A stretch of 64,000 bases of DNA from Dysidea avara. Taxonomy: Eukaryota; Porifera; Demospongiae; Dictyoceratida; Dysideidae. The translations under genes were made by a program, and so were the position numbers. The DNA lies in the NCBI RefSeq assembly GCF_963678975.1, contig NC_089272.1, positions 64,104,774 to 64,168,773 of the forward strand. The letters are read 5' to 3'. Below the pieces are notes generated by a model. That model saw only the letters and a program-made list of their open reading frames with translations, was not told the origin of the DNA and made no database searches. This document shows, one piece after another, positions 48,317 through 57,326 of the stretch (the stretch's first letter is position 1; each line of letters opens with the position of its first letter).

Positions 48317-51300
48317 GTGTGTAGTAGCCAGTAGCCTTTTGAATAATAGAGTCTCTGGACTGGGAAAGGTCTATCTTCTATTAGACTGAGTTTTATGTTG
48401 TTTAACAATGTTTTCACTGTTGTGATTATTACTGACAATTTGCCATGGCTATTGGCTCAGTGGTCAACAGATTTGGCAGATAAAGCTCCTACAAGCTTCA
48501 ATTGTGGCATGTTCAGGAAGCCATAATATTGTTGTATAATACCATTTTCTAACTTATTTAGCATCACATAGCACAGCAGGATTTATACTTTCCCCCAAAA
48601 CATACCACACAATAACTACACTGACCTTTCCTTTCCTTCAAGATGTTGGTTAGGTAGAATTCAGCCCAAAGGCCATCTGACAAGTAGAATTTTAATCAAA
48701 CTACTATCTGACAGCCGATTTTCTTCGAACAAGCATAACTCTACAGACTTGATTTCATTATTTGATGTCACTCAACAGCAGCAACTACAATACATCATAG
48801 AGCTCCAAGTCCTTCTATGTGCCCTTTACTTATTGTTTAAAGTGTGATGATATCGGTTCATATAAATGGCTTCATATGGTGTCTAGTTAGTTACCACTTA
48901 ATGTGTAACCTCATGACTTCAACTATATGGTACTGCTCAAATGCAATGTTGTCTTGCGAGAGTACAAGCAATAAAAAAAACTTACTAAGTAAAGAATGTG
49001 ACATCATTTGAATACTCATGAGCAAAACGGATGCCACACTCTTTAATTAGCAAGTATTTTATAATTGCTCACATTCTTGCGAGATGATGTTGCATTTGAG
49101 TGGTACCATATTAGCAGGAGCACATCAAATCCTATGGACAAGGGAGCATGTAACTCTGTAAACAGCAAAATTCAAACATGGCTGCTGTGTACTATAATAA
49201 GTAGCTTTTAAAATTTCCTAATTAGGATATTTTGCAGAGGCGCATGCTCAAATACATCACGTTTCTGCTGCGACGAAGCGAAGCTAGGGAAATGAAGTTC
49301 AATGGCATGACGGAGAAATAGTAGCACAGGGTTAACAGGACAGTCTTTCTACAGTCACTAATCACGTAAAATCACGCGAGATTATCCCACTTGCCTATTC
49401 CAAGCTCTACCTTCGACTTGATGATCTCCTATCGAAGCAGCTTTACATTATAGTGATAAGACGATGGAGTATCAGCCCATTCAGTGTATCCCTGTTGTGC
49501 GTAGGAATGATGTAACCAATTATGTACATAGTAACACTGGATGCCATGTTTGAATTTTGCCCGTACGGAGTTACTTGCTCCCTTGTCCATAGGATTCGAT
49601 GAGCTCCTGATATTAGTTGCTATGGTAATCACACTGTATGTCACTGTAGCAAATCAGTATAAGAATCTTATGTTAAGTGGTAGTGATGATAAAGGTTTGA
49701 CTACAATGCTCCCTCAATTATGAAACTCCCAATGGTCTTTGACAATGATAATAGTAAAATTGTTCAGATAAGTGATAATTTCAGTTTATAATGGTGTTGT
49801 AATACTCTAATAGAACATACACTAATTGTGATGTAATTCTAACAAATGCTCAATTTATTATTGTGTTAAACAAAGTAAGTGTCTTATGTTTGTCCTAACA
49901 TTAGTGTCTTTCTTGTTGCAGGTGAATCCAGAAGTGGAGAGTTTCAAAGTGACACTCCTGTCAATATCACCGCCACTACAGGGGAAAAAGCTGTGTTGGA
50001 GTGTGTAGTAGATGGTGACAATATACTCTCCATTACCTGGACACCGTTTCCTAATAATAGTACTGTCAATAGAGCAGGGCAAGGTGGTATACTGACAATT
50101 CGTCATGTTACTATTGACCATGAGGGTGTGTACACGTGCTCATTTAACCAGTCATACAATGGTGAAACTGTAACTGGGGAACGTCAGTATTATCTGACTG
50201 TTATAGGTTAGTGTGTGTGTAGGTATGTGTGTGTATGTATGTGTGTACGTTCATGCATGTGTGTGTGTGTGTGTGTGTGCGTGCGTTCATGCTGCTCAGG
50301 TCTGTCTTGAAATGAATCACATGTGACAGTGGTTGTTTGGTGCGGACGGTGATGTATGTGATCCTGTGTTGCTATTGTTTGGTTAACATGTAGCAGCTAC
50401 CATTGTCTTTTGCTCTCTGTGTGTGTGCACGCACACATGTGTAGTGTAGTGGTTTGTGTCATGCATGTGTGTGTTTGTGGTGATTTGCTCTCACATAAAA
50501 TTTTCTATTTCAGATCCTCCCAGAATTACCAACTTCACTTTGGAGCAAACAGATTCCCAGTTAAAAGTTACTTGTGTGGCTTCTGGTAAGCCTACCCCAG
50601 AGATCATGTTAAACACACCTTCAGGGATGTCGTTGACTAATCAGGGAAATACCCTGACAGTAACAGCTGTTACTAGTGGGATATACCAGTGTGTGGTGAT
50701 CAGTGAAGCAGGATGTGCTCGTCATGAACTAGATGTTGATGTTCCAACCCCCTCCAGCACAATAGCCAGCCATGCCCTCCTCTCAACAAGCATGCCAATT
50801 GGTGTAGTCTCTAGTGCAATCAGTCTGAGCAGCCACATCTTCTCAAGTATTTCAACTAGCCACATCCCCTCAATGAGTTCTGTTGCGTTGATTACCAGCC
50901 ACACCCCCTCCAAAAGTTCTGTTGCAGTGATGACCAGCCACACCCCTTCAATGAGTTCTGTTACAGTGATGACCAGCCACACCCCCTCAATGAGTTCATT
51001 AACATCCAGCCTCACCCCTTCAAGTTCTATTTTTCCAAGTAATTCTTTGATGTCCAGCCAAACCAGCTCTGTTGAAGTGATATCCAACCACACCCCTTCA
51101 AGTTCCATTGCTCTAAGTAGTTCTTTGATGTCCAGCCAAACCAGCTCTGTTGAAGTGATATCCAGCCACACCCCTTCAAGTAGCTCTGTTGCATTAACAT
51201 CCAGCCACACCCCTTCAAGTTCCATTGCTCTAAGTAGTTCTTTGATGTCCAGCCAAACCAGCTCTGTTGAAGTGATATCCAGCCACACCCCTTCAAGTAG

Positions 51301-54300
51301 CTCTGTTGCATTAACATCCAGCCACACCCCTTCAAGTTCCATTGCTCTAAGTAGTTCTTTGATGTCCAGCCAAACCAGCTCTGTTGAAGTGATATCCAGC
51401 CACACCCCTTCAAGTAGCTCTGTTGCATTAACATCCAGCCACGCCTCATCAAGTAGCTCTGTTACACAAACATCCAGCCACACCCCTTCAAGTTCCATTG
51501 CTCCTATGATATCAAGTAGCTTTTTGGTGTCCAGCCAAACCAGCTCTGTTGAAATAATCTCCAGTTTTATTCCTGCAAGTAGTTCTGTCGCAAGTATTTA
51601 CAGCCACACCCCTTCAATGGAAGTCTCAACATTGGCTAGTCATGTTTCTACTGTGATCAGTGTGGTGAGCTCTGCTGTCCCTGCAATCTCCAGTCGTGCA
51701 CCTGTAGCCACACCCACCCCACAAGGTTTGTCATTCTGTATAGTAATAAATAAGTAAATGTTTACCATTTTATGTGCACATGATTAACTTGTTATACAGT
51801 GGAACCATTTAGGGACTTGTGGACCATAATAAATTTATCTGTATCATGATTTTCAAGCCAGGGGTCTGTCTAAATGTGTGTACACTAATCAGAGGGAGGA
51901 CATGATGTCACAATAATTGTGTGACATGTGCGTACTGTACATTTTTACCATATGGTATAGTTCTAGTAAATTGTGAAGTTTAGCATTGTCAGAAATAGTA
52001 ATTAACCAGTGTAGAAATCGTTTCATGTGTTGAGCTTCATTGAGCTTGAGTGATTTTACAATAAATTTTGTAATAGGGCATTATTTAGAATACATTGTAA
52101 TCATATTTCAGGTACCTGTGTTAATATTTGCTGTATTCTTAGTCACTGCTAGTAAATACAATCAACTTTGGTGTCTACAATGATGCAAGTAGCTAGTACA
52201 TTAGTTTTTCATCATGTAATTATCATTGGAATTTAATTACATTATGCCAAAAAAAAACTATATGCGTTATGACATCATGTCCTACTAATAATGAGACTAT
52301 GGACAAGTGTCCTGATTATCAAGGTGTCCTTATTAGTGAGGTGTCCTGATTTCAGGGAAATAAATGTGTGTACACTAATACAAATGGGACCATGGACAAG
52401 TATCCCGATTATCAAGTAATCTACATTTCAGGATATCCTAGTAATACAATAGGTTCAGTCATTCTTTTATACCCAAAAGGAGCATGTGTTATATTGACAA
52501 TGTTTATAATATTCTGTCTCCATAGTGACCATCCCTACCAGTGAAGTGGGTGGAGTCAAGCTCACGTGGGTGTCAGGTAACACACTATTAGTAAAATGGG
52601 ATCGTGTCACCACTGATGACATCATCGGCTACAAGATATCCTGGGTGGCTGGTGACGTAATGTCTGGAAAAGTTATCAACACCCTTTCTAGTTTTCATAC
52701 ATTTGTAGACGATCGTTTCTTAACTAGTGGAAATGTGACAGTGTTAATGTGGACATATAACTCTGCTGGTGATGGTCCTATTAGCATGACCAGTAAGTTA
52801 TTTGTTTATCACCTAAAAGGTGATCTATGTATCTTCAAAAATAATTCTGTCCCTATAATATTCCTTAACAAAAATAATTGTATCTCAAGAAGTTTATATT
52901 ACATGTACACTGGAACCTGTTAATGTGGACACTTGAGGACACCTACATAATCCAGACACTCAGTTAAGGTCCCAAAGTATCCCTTAGTACTTAAATTTAC
53001 CTGGAAAATCAGGACATCTTGATAATCAGCTCCATTAGTCCGTCGTAGCAGCTGTTGTTATATTAGTCGTAACTTGTTGTAGCCACTGGACCATCCACTC
53101 AGTTGCCGTCTACCTCCACAATGACAAGCCCTACCCCTTCAAGGAGTTCTCTGATGGGCTCTACTTCTACAGTGACAAGCCACACCCCTTCAAGCGACCC
53201 TCTGATTGGCCCTACCTCCATAATGACAAGCCCCACCCCTTCAAGCAGCTCTTTGATTGGTTCTATTTCCACAATGATGAGCCCTACTCCTTCCAGCAGC
53301 CCTCTGATTGGCTCTACCTCAATAATGACAAGCCCCACCCCTTCAAGCAGCTCTCTGATTGGCTCTACCTCCACAATGGCAAGTCCCAGCCCTTCATCAA
53401 GTCCAGCAGGTTTGTCTATAAAACAAACTGATTGCATTCACCTGAGATCATTATTTCTTTACTCTTATGCTTAAGTATCGTGCTCTTTCTAGTATATCAA
53501 AGTACTTTTTTGATAAGTAATTCAAGGGCTTTCCAGTACTCCTAAACCTTTTGGCATGTGTGAGTGCTCAGGTGAACGCACTTAGATGGTAATGTTGTAC
53601 TATTACCATGATGTCTTGTGTTATTGTAGCAATTACACCTATTACTAAAGTGAGCGGGATCAAGCTCACATGGGTCAAGGACAACTCAGTACTAGTAGAA
53701 TGGGATCGTGTGATCTCTGATGACATCAAGGGCTACAAGTTACACTGGAGTAGTCAGAGTAACGAGTCAATAAATAGACCAATTGCTGCATTGACAGCTG
53801 AAAATGCTACACAACTCTTAATAGACCACTCTAATAAAGAGCTGATGGATGTTATTGAATTATATGTCTATATATGGACGTACAATCTAGCAGGGGATGG
53901 CCCCGATACTTATTCATGTAAGCCTAATATAGTACATGTGTATTGTATGACATAATCAAACCATCTGAAGTGCTCATGCCTGGTACACTGTAATTGTATT
54001 TTATAGACTTTTGAAGGATTTACTGTTTTGCTAGTGAAAATTAGTGTTACACCGATATGATATTTTGCCGACGTTCTTGATATTGGATAATATTTTGAAT
54101 GGCTAATCTGATATAGTACTGCGTATCTAGCTTCCTGCATGGAAATTTGATTATAAAGGACCAGTTTAACTTGATGAAGTGGTAGTAGTGCTCAGTACAT
54201 TAAAGTAGTAGTAACAACACTGACATGACTAAAATGTAATAATCAAATTCGTAGCTAGCTTTTTTTTGCAAATTTGTACCACCAAGTACATCGTATCCTG

Positions 54301-57300
54301 CTTTAGCTTATCAAAACATCGTTACTATTAAGTGTGAATAAAATTAGCAAGTCAGATTATGAAGTACTGTATCTTAAATGCAAGAGCCTACAAGATGTAA
54401 GTAATACTGCTAATGAGGTGGCTATCTCTTGTGTGTGTTTAATATTGTCCATTCATAGGATGATGAGGTTTTAGGTATTAACTCAACATTATCATGTTAT
54501 AGTACTGGTGTGGGTGTTTCATTAATATTGTATGTCCTTGTCATCCCCAGCAATCATCAAGCCATTCACTAATCTACAATGTACTAACCTTTCGTCGTTT
54601 GCTATACGCTACCAGTGGACTAAACATGTTGTAGTGACAAGATACCAGGTTAGTAGAGCAGCATAGCTAGTAAATGGTGCACTTTGTGAAGAAACTATGA
54701 AACTTTACACATACCATATTTGACCAGTTAATAGCCACAGCTGCTATAACTTTCAGGAAGGAAATCCCTGTGGCTACTATACAAAGGGCGGCTACTATCA
54801 GAAGCAGGTACTATGGGCTTGTGTGGTAGCAGTCCGTGGCATTTGTACAGATTCACAAGTGACTAACTTTGTTTAATCATCTATCATTCCTCTCAAAAAT
54901 GCCCTGGCTTAAAACATCTCCTTTGCCCGGTTTCTGCTTCAACATGTCAATGTGTCTTATCAGCACTTACATCAATGTATTCAGATACAAGTCGTGGCTC
55001 TTATCTGAGGGTGGCTCTTATGACAATAATTATAAGCTGTGGAGTGGCTACTGTCCAGGGAGCGGCTATTATACAAGCCACGGCTATTAACTGGTCAATA
55101 CAGTAGTACCTGTCTACCATAAAGTGTATTTTGAGATATAGAGCCATCACAGATCTGAGGTTTGGTGTCCTCTACAGTTCATTTTATGCTTAAAAATAGT
55201 GACCTTTGTCTATATGCCATGCAACACTCAGTTTGTTCAAATCAGGTGCCAAATTGAATCCAAGAAACAAATTGATACCTGTTGTAAGTCCGTAGCATAT
55301 TCCATATCAACTATAAATCCAACTTCCCATGCGATTACACCTTTTCATCTACACTCTTTATCTATTTTTAATATGTTGCTATGCCACTCTTCTAGGTGTC
55401 CTACCATTGTAGTAGAACTGGTAGTGAAGGTCGTGAAGTAGTTACCACTCCTTTCACAGAGAAGACGTTCAATGCACAACCAGATTGTATATATACTGTC
55501 ACTTTGAAAGCTGAAGGACATGATGGATATTTGTTAAACTGTTACACTACTACACCAGGTAAGTTTGTAGTTGTTTGAGGGTGGGTCTCTGTTGTTCTCT
55601 TGATGTTGTTTTCCTATAAACTTGCTGGTCTATTGGCTACAAATGTGTACACACGTGTGGTTATTTAGTAGTTAGTACACATACTGTTAAGTCTTGTCAC
55701 CAAAGATGGTCTTGTACACACTGTAGCCATTAGGGGGAACAGGGACACTAACAGTATTCCTGCCACTTTCATCAGGCCTGAGATACAACTAATTTGGTTA
55801 ATCAATAAACACAGATTGTACATTTATCAGGTGTGAATGTTAATCACATCCACAGCTGTTGTACCATACTCAATACATACAACACTAAACACACATCCAC
55901 TGTAGGCCAGTGTAGGCTTAGCAGCATTTATATGTTGACCAAACGCATACACAGGTAAGCCTTTTCTTCAAGCTTACTTGTACATTTATATGTGGCCTCC
56001 AGGCCTCACAATTCAAAGCTGCTTGTGGACTTTCATCACACATGACCCAAATCCAAGATCCTTTGTAAAATGGATGAGACAGGACAAAATGTAACTCAGT
56101 GGCCTAGATTTAATTCAGATGACCCGACCCCTGATGTGTGTATTGTATGTATGTTACGGTGGCTTGTGTGTTATCATATTTCAAATAGTGCCAAAGATAT
56201 CAGCTGAAATCCCCAAGAATCAATCATTTGATAAAGGCTTCTGGATTTATTGGAAGTTCTACAATATGGATCCCATCCCAGATGACCTCAACATCGTACT
56301 TAAAATACAAGTTGGTGACCAACAGGTGGAAATCAGGGATCCCACCAAGCTATCTGAGTATGTGCAGCTGCCGCTAGCACTAGATGGTGACAGTGTTCAA
56401 GTGAGCATCACCATGTCAGTAGGAAATGACTGGACTGATACTGCTACTATTAATGTGACAGAAGTGGGTAAGTGACTCTGGGGGCTGGAATAAAACATAT
56501 TATGTATTTTAAGATCACATGTGACGTTTGATGTTTGTATAAGGGGCTGGAGGGTAAGGGTAGTCCAGAGAGTATGTAGAATTTGATTTTTAATAGGGTT
56601 AAGCATTTTACATAATTCCATTAGCAATTCACTTGAGCTTGTCGTATCCCCGTGGTGTATCCAGTCCAGTAATCAGTTTAGAGAAGTTGTTTGATTTATA
56701 GATGCACAACAGTTTACTTACATGCGCGCGCACACACACACACGCACACACACACACACACACACTACATCCACATGCATACACGCATGCGCACACATCA
56801 AAGTACATTTTAACAAGTACACGAAAAGTCCAACATTTGCTAGCCAATACCAAAATCCTTAGGAGAACTTGTTTAGCCCTACTTTGTGACTTTCCAAGTT
56901 GCCTATTATAAATTGACGGGTATCATATTTGATCATCATATGGTTTCATTTTGTTTAGGTCTAGTACCACCGGTAAGAGAATCTCAGATTAATGATGATG
57001 ATGATGACGGCATCACATGGATATTCTATGTAGCTGCATTCTGTGCAGTAGTCATAGTGGTGCTATTAGTGATCATCTTGATATTAGCATTAAAACATGT
57101 TCAAATGCGTCGACGAGAAATGGACAAGAGTAAGTAGCTATTATACTCTTAACTTGTTTAGTATTTTGTGTTCCCATAGTTACCAATCATCGAGAAAAGA
57201 TCATGGCAACGTTCAAACATGAAAGGTGGGTATTATTTAGAGTGCGTCGCCTAGTGTGTATCATGTTCCCATAGTAATGGCGTCAACAACCAATCAGAAA

Positions 57301-57326
57301 CTGGTCCAAAGTATATAGTTGTATAA
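42415..57326 (+). CDS. Gene C: Ig/mucin-stalk/FN3 single-pass receptor, complete 14-exon model, 1250 aa
   Basis: Exons: 42415-42466, 42632-42714, 47828-48257, 49922-50206, 50514-51725, 52526-52792, 53083-53409, 53630-53917, 54551-54648, 55396-55558, 56189-56467, 56959-57129, 57180-57225, 57275-57326. All borders are GT-AG, phases agree at every junction, and lengths sum to 3753 nt, exactly divisible by three with a terminal TAA. Approximate residues: signal peptide 1-17; Ig1 18-95; Ig2 96-187; Ig3 189-283; Ig4 284-361; Ser/Thr/Pro-rich stalk 362-687 with 39-residue repeats; FN3 688-776; second stalk 777-885 with 17-residue repeats; FN3 886-981; split FN3 982-1068; FN3-like 1069-1161; acidic stretch then transmembrane helix about 1182-1207; cytoplasmic tail of about 43 residues. 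This is the layout of a type I surface adhesion or recognition receptor. The tail has a basic RRR cluster and ends PKYIVV, a YxxV sequence that could act as an SH2-binding, endocytic or hydrophobic PDZ-binding end. No kinase or phosphatase domain follows. Confidence 0.85.
42632..42714 (+). CDS. Gene C exon 2: N-terminal half of Ig domain 1
   Basis: 83 nt, phase 1 in and phase 0 out, acceptor ACTGTAG and donor ATA|GTAAGT. It encodes SKPEDIVLSSTDIGQLTCNG, ending at the first Ig cysteine. The other half is in the next exon over a 5.1-kb intron. The frame has no ATG. Confidence 0.75.
45220..45450. repeat. TG-rich microsatellite
   Basis: Runs of TG broken by regular TAG interruptions (GTGTGTGTAG units), with GCGC and TGCG sections. 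Its minus-strand translation is a Thr-His repeat and not a real protein. Confidence 0.9.
45452..45780. mobile_element. hAT-like MITE, about 330 bp
   Basis: The left end is TTAGTGCTGAAACGAATAG and the right end AATAATTGTTTCAGCACTAG, inverted. AGTGCTGAAAC ends are common in animal hAT elements. The interior repeats ATTCGAATAG in both orientations. A matching target duplication was not evident, perhaps because the left flank is a microsatellite. Confidence 0.6.
46536..46575 (-). mobile_element. Pogo/Tigger-like MITE end
   Basis: TAGGTGTCCTCAAGTGTCCA, then CATTAACAGGTTACAGTGTA, the reverse of a CAGTGGAACCTG-type terminus. It lies just left of the 17-bp minisatellite, and a near copy (47521-47559) lies just right of it. 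Confidence 0.55.
46603..47480. repeat. 17-bp minisatellite, about 51 copies
   Basis: The unit is GTGTCCTGATTATCAAG, with recurring variants CTGTTTATC, TTATCTAGG and GTGTTCTGA. The same unit occurs once or twice inside pogo-like MITE sequence at 52310-52355 and 53010-53030 in this gene, so the array appears to be an expansion of part of that element. The 70-codon plus-strand open frame in it is a repeat translation. Confidence 0.95.
47828..48257 (+). CDS. Gene C exon 3: rest of Ig domain 1 and Ig domain 2
   Basis: 430 nt, phase 0 in and phase 1 out, acceptor GTTTCCTAG and donor A|GTAAGC. LWWSGAADN supplies the core Trp and TTGSYYCTVEHNN the second Cys of Ig1. Ig2 has VVLTACQNV, ISWRKTG, VLPSGNLRISG and DGVYICTATNSVSG. 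The LPSGNL motif is also in genes A and B, which suggests related Ig2 domains. Confidence 0.85.
48258..48330. repeat. TG microsatellite at the start of intron 3
   Basis: GTGTGTGTGTACGTGTGTGT-type run immediately after the donor site. Confidence 0.85.
48331..49921 (+). other. Intron 3 of gene C
   Basis: AT-rich, with a partial dispersed motif near 49802. A stretch at about 49550-49590 (GCATCAAATCCTATGGACAA at 49123 read in inverse as TTGTCCATAGGATTCGATGA) suggests an inverted-repeat element between about 48930 and 49610. No exon recognised. Confidence 0.45.
49922..50206 (+). CDS. Gene C exon 4: Ig domain 3
   Basis: 285 nt (95 codons), phase 1-1, acceptor CTTGTTGCAG and donor G|GTTAGT. Landmarks are KAVLECVVDGDN (first Cys), ILSITWTPF (Trp), ILTIRHV and EGVYTCSFNQS (second Cys). 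Confidence 0.85.
50514..51725 (+). CDS. Gene C exon 5: Ig domain 4 and Ser/Thr/Pro-rich repeat stalk
   Basis: 1212 nt (404 codons), phase 1-1, acceptor TCTATTTCAG and donor G|GTTTGT. The first 78 residues are an Ig domain (LKVTCVASGKPTPE, SGIYQCVVISEAG) in which the usual Trp after the first Cys is missing (PEIMLNTPSG). The rest is Ser/Thr/Pro-rich with recurring SSHTPSSS, likely O-glycosylated and extended. From about 51121 a 117-bp unit (39 residues) repeats with almost no change, and a 78-bp shortened unit precedes it. Confidence 0.85.
51043..51440 (+). repeat. Coding minisatellite, 117-bp unit
   Basis: TTCTTTGATGTCCAGCC recurs at 51043, 51121, 51238 and 51355. The last two intervals are exactly 117 bp and the first is 78 bp. 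The period is a multiple of three, so copy-number changes keep the reading frame. Open frames on the minus strand here are antisense shadows. Confidence 0.9.
51797..52400. mobile_element. Pogo/Tigger-like MITE remnants in intron 5
   Basis: It begins TACAGTGGAACCATTTAGGG at about 51797, with GTGTGTACACTAAT at 51877 and again at 52367. The 17-bp-like sequence GTGTCCTGATTATCAAGG lies at 52308. Two overlapping or rearranged copies seem present. Confidence 0.5.
52526..52792 (+). CDS. Gene C exon 6: FN3 domain 1
   Basis: 267 nt (89 codons), phase 1-1, acceptor CTCCATAG and donor A|GTAAGT. The translation has VKLTWVSGNTLLVKWDRV, IIGYKISW and TYNSAGDGPIS, which match FN3 strands B, C and the F-G region. 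Confidence 0.85.
52905..53035. mobile_element. Pogo/Tigger-like MITE in intron 6
   Basis: TACACTGGAACCTGTTAATG, then GGACACTTGAGGACACCTAC, at the left; AAAATCAGGACATCTTGATA at the right. The reverse complement of the last part equals the 17-bp unit of the minisatellite at 46603. Confidence 0.6.
53083..53409 (+). CDS. Gene C exon 7: second Ser/Thr/Pro-rich stalk
   Basis: 327 nt (109 codons), phase 1-1, acceptor CTTGTTGTAG and donor G|GTTTGT. It is made of six 51-bp units (17 residues, such as MTSPTPSSSSLIGSTST). A separate exon carrying only a mucin-like linker between two FN3 domains is unusual. Confidence 0.85.
53630..53917 (+). CDS. Gene C exon 8: FN3 domain 2
   Basis: 288 nt (96 codons), phase 1-1, acceptor TTATTGTAG and donor T|GTAAGC. 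IKLTWVKDNSVLVEWDRV, IKGYKLHW and IWTYNLAGDGPD align with exon 6, so the two FN3 exons arose by duplication. Confidence 0.85.
54551..54648 (+). CDS. Gene C exon 9: first half of FN3 domain 3
   Basis: 98 nt, phase 1 in and phase 0 out, acceptor CCCCAG and donor CAG|GTTAGT. It encodes PFTNLQCTNLSSFAIRYQW, then THK-type residues leading into strand C. No ATG in frame; supported by phase. Confidence 0.65.
54719..55100. mobile_element. MITE with GACCAGTTAATAGCC ends in intron 9
   Basis: The left end is TTGACCAGTTAATAGCCACA and the right end GCCACGGCTATTAACTGGTC followed by AA, inverted. The interior has many GGCTACTAT-type motifs in both orientations. Confidence 0.65.
55396..55558 (+). CDS. Gene C exon 10: second half of FN3 domain 3
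   Basis: 163 nt, phase 0 in and phase 1 out, acceptor CTCTTCTAG and donor G|GTAAGT. It encodes VSYHCSRTGSEG and CIYTVTLKAEGHDGYLLNC, an FN3 C-terminal half with extra cysteines that could form disulfides. Confidence 0.75.
56189..56467 (+). CDS. Gene C exon 11: FN3-like membrane-proximal domain
   Basis: 279 nt (93 codons), phase 1-1, acceptor TTTCAAATAG and donor G|GTAAGT. It has FDKGFWIYWKFYNMDP early and ATINVTEVG at the end, a beta-sandwich-like pattern with alternating hydrophobics. Assignment as FN3 is tentative. Confidence 0.7.
56700..56790. repeat. CA microsatellite in intron 11
   Basis: A run of CA with CG and GC interruptions between about 56725 and 56765. Confidence 0.85.
56959..57129 (+). 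CDS. Gene C exon 12: transmembrane segment
   Basis: 171 nt (57 codons), phase 1-1, acceptor TTGTTTAG and donor A|GTAAGT. A five-Asp run (NDDDDDGITW) is followed by about 26 hydrophobic residues (IFYVAAFCAVVIVVLLVIIL and on) and then the basic stretch KHVQMRRREMDK, which fixes the C-terminus inside the cell. Confidence 0.88.
57180..57326 (+). CDS. Gene C exons 13-14: cytoplasmic tail and stop
   Basis: Exon 13 is 57180-57225 (phase 1 in, 2 out) and exon 14 is 57275-57326, ending in TAA. The tail reads ITNHREKIMATFKHER, then SNGVNNQSETGPKYIVV. Both acceptors are the same TTCCCATAG sequence, an indication that the short exon region may itself be duplicated. Confidence 0.7.

Noticed and set aside
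51027-51452. 141-aa minus-strand ORF with repeated WISLQQSW-type units
   Set aside because: A second antisense frame of the same coding minisatellite.
50722-51498. 258-aa minus-strand ORF with a repeated GVWLDI pattern
   Set aside because: Antisense of the Ser/Thr/Pro-rich stalk exon of gene C. The plus frame has a leader, Ig domain, splice sites and phase agreement.
53099-53437. 112-aa minus-strand ORF
   Set aside because: Antisense of the 51-bp repeats in gene C exon 7.
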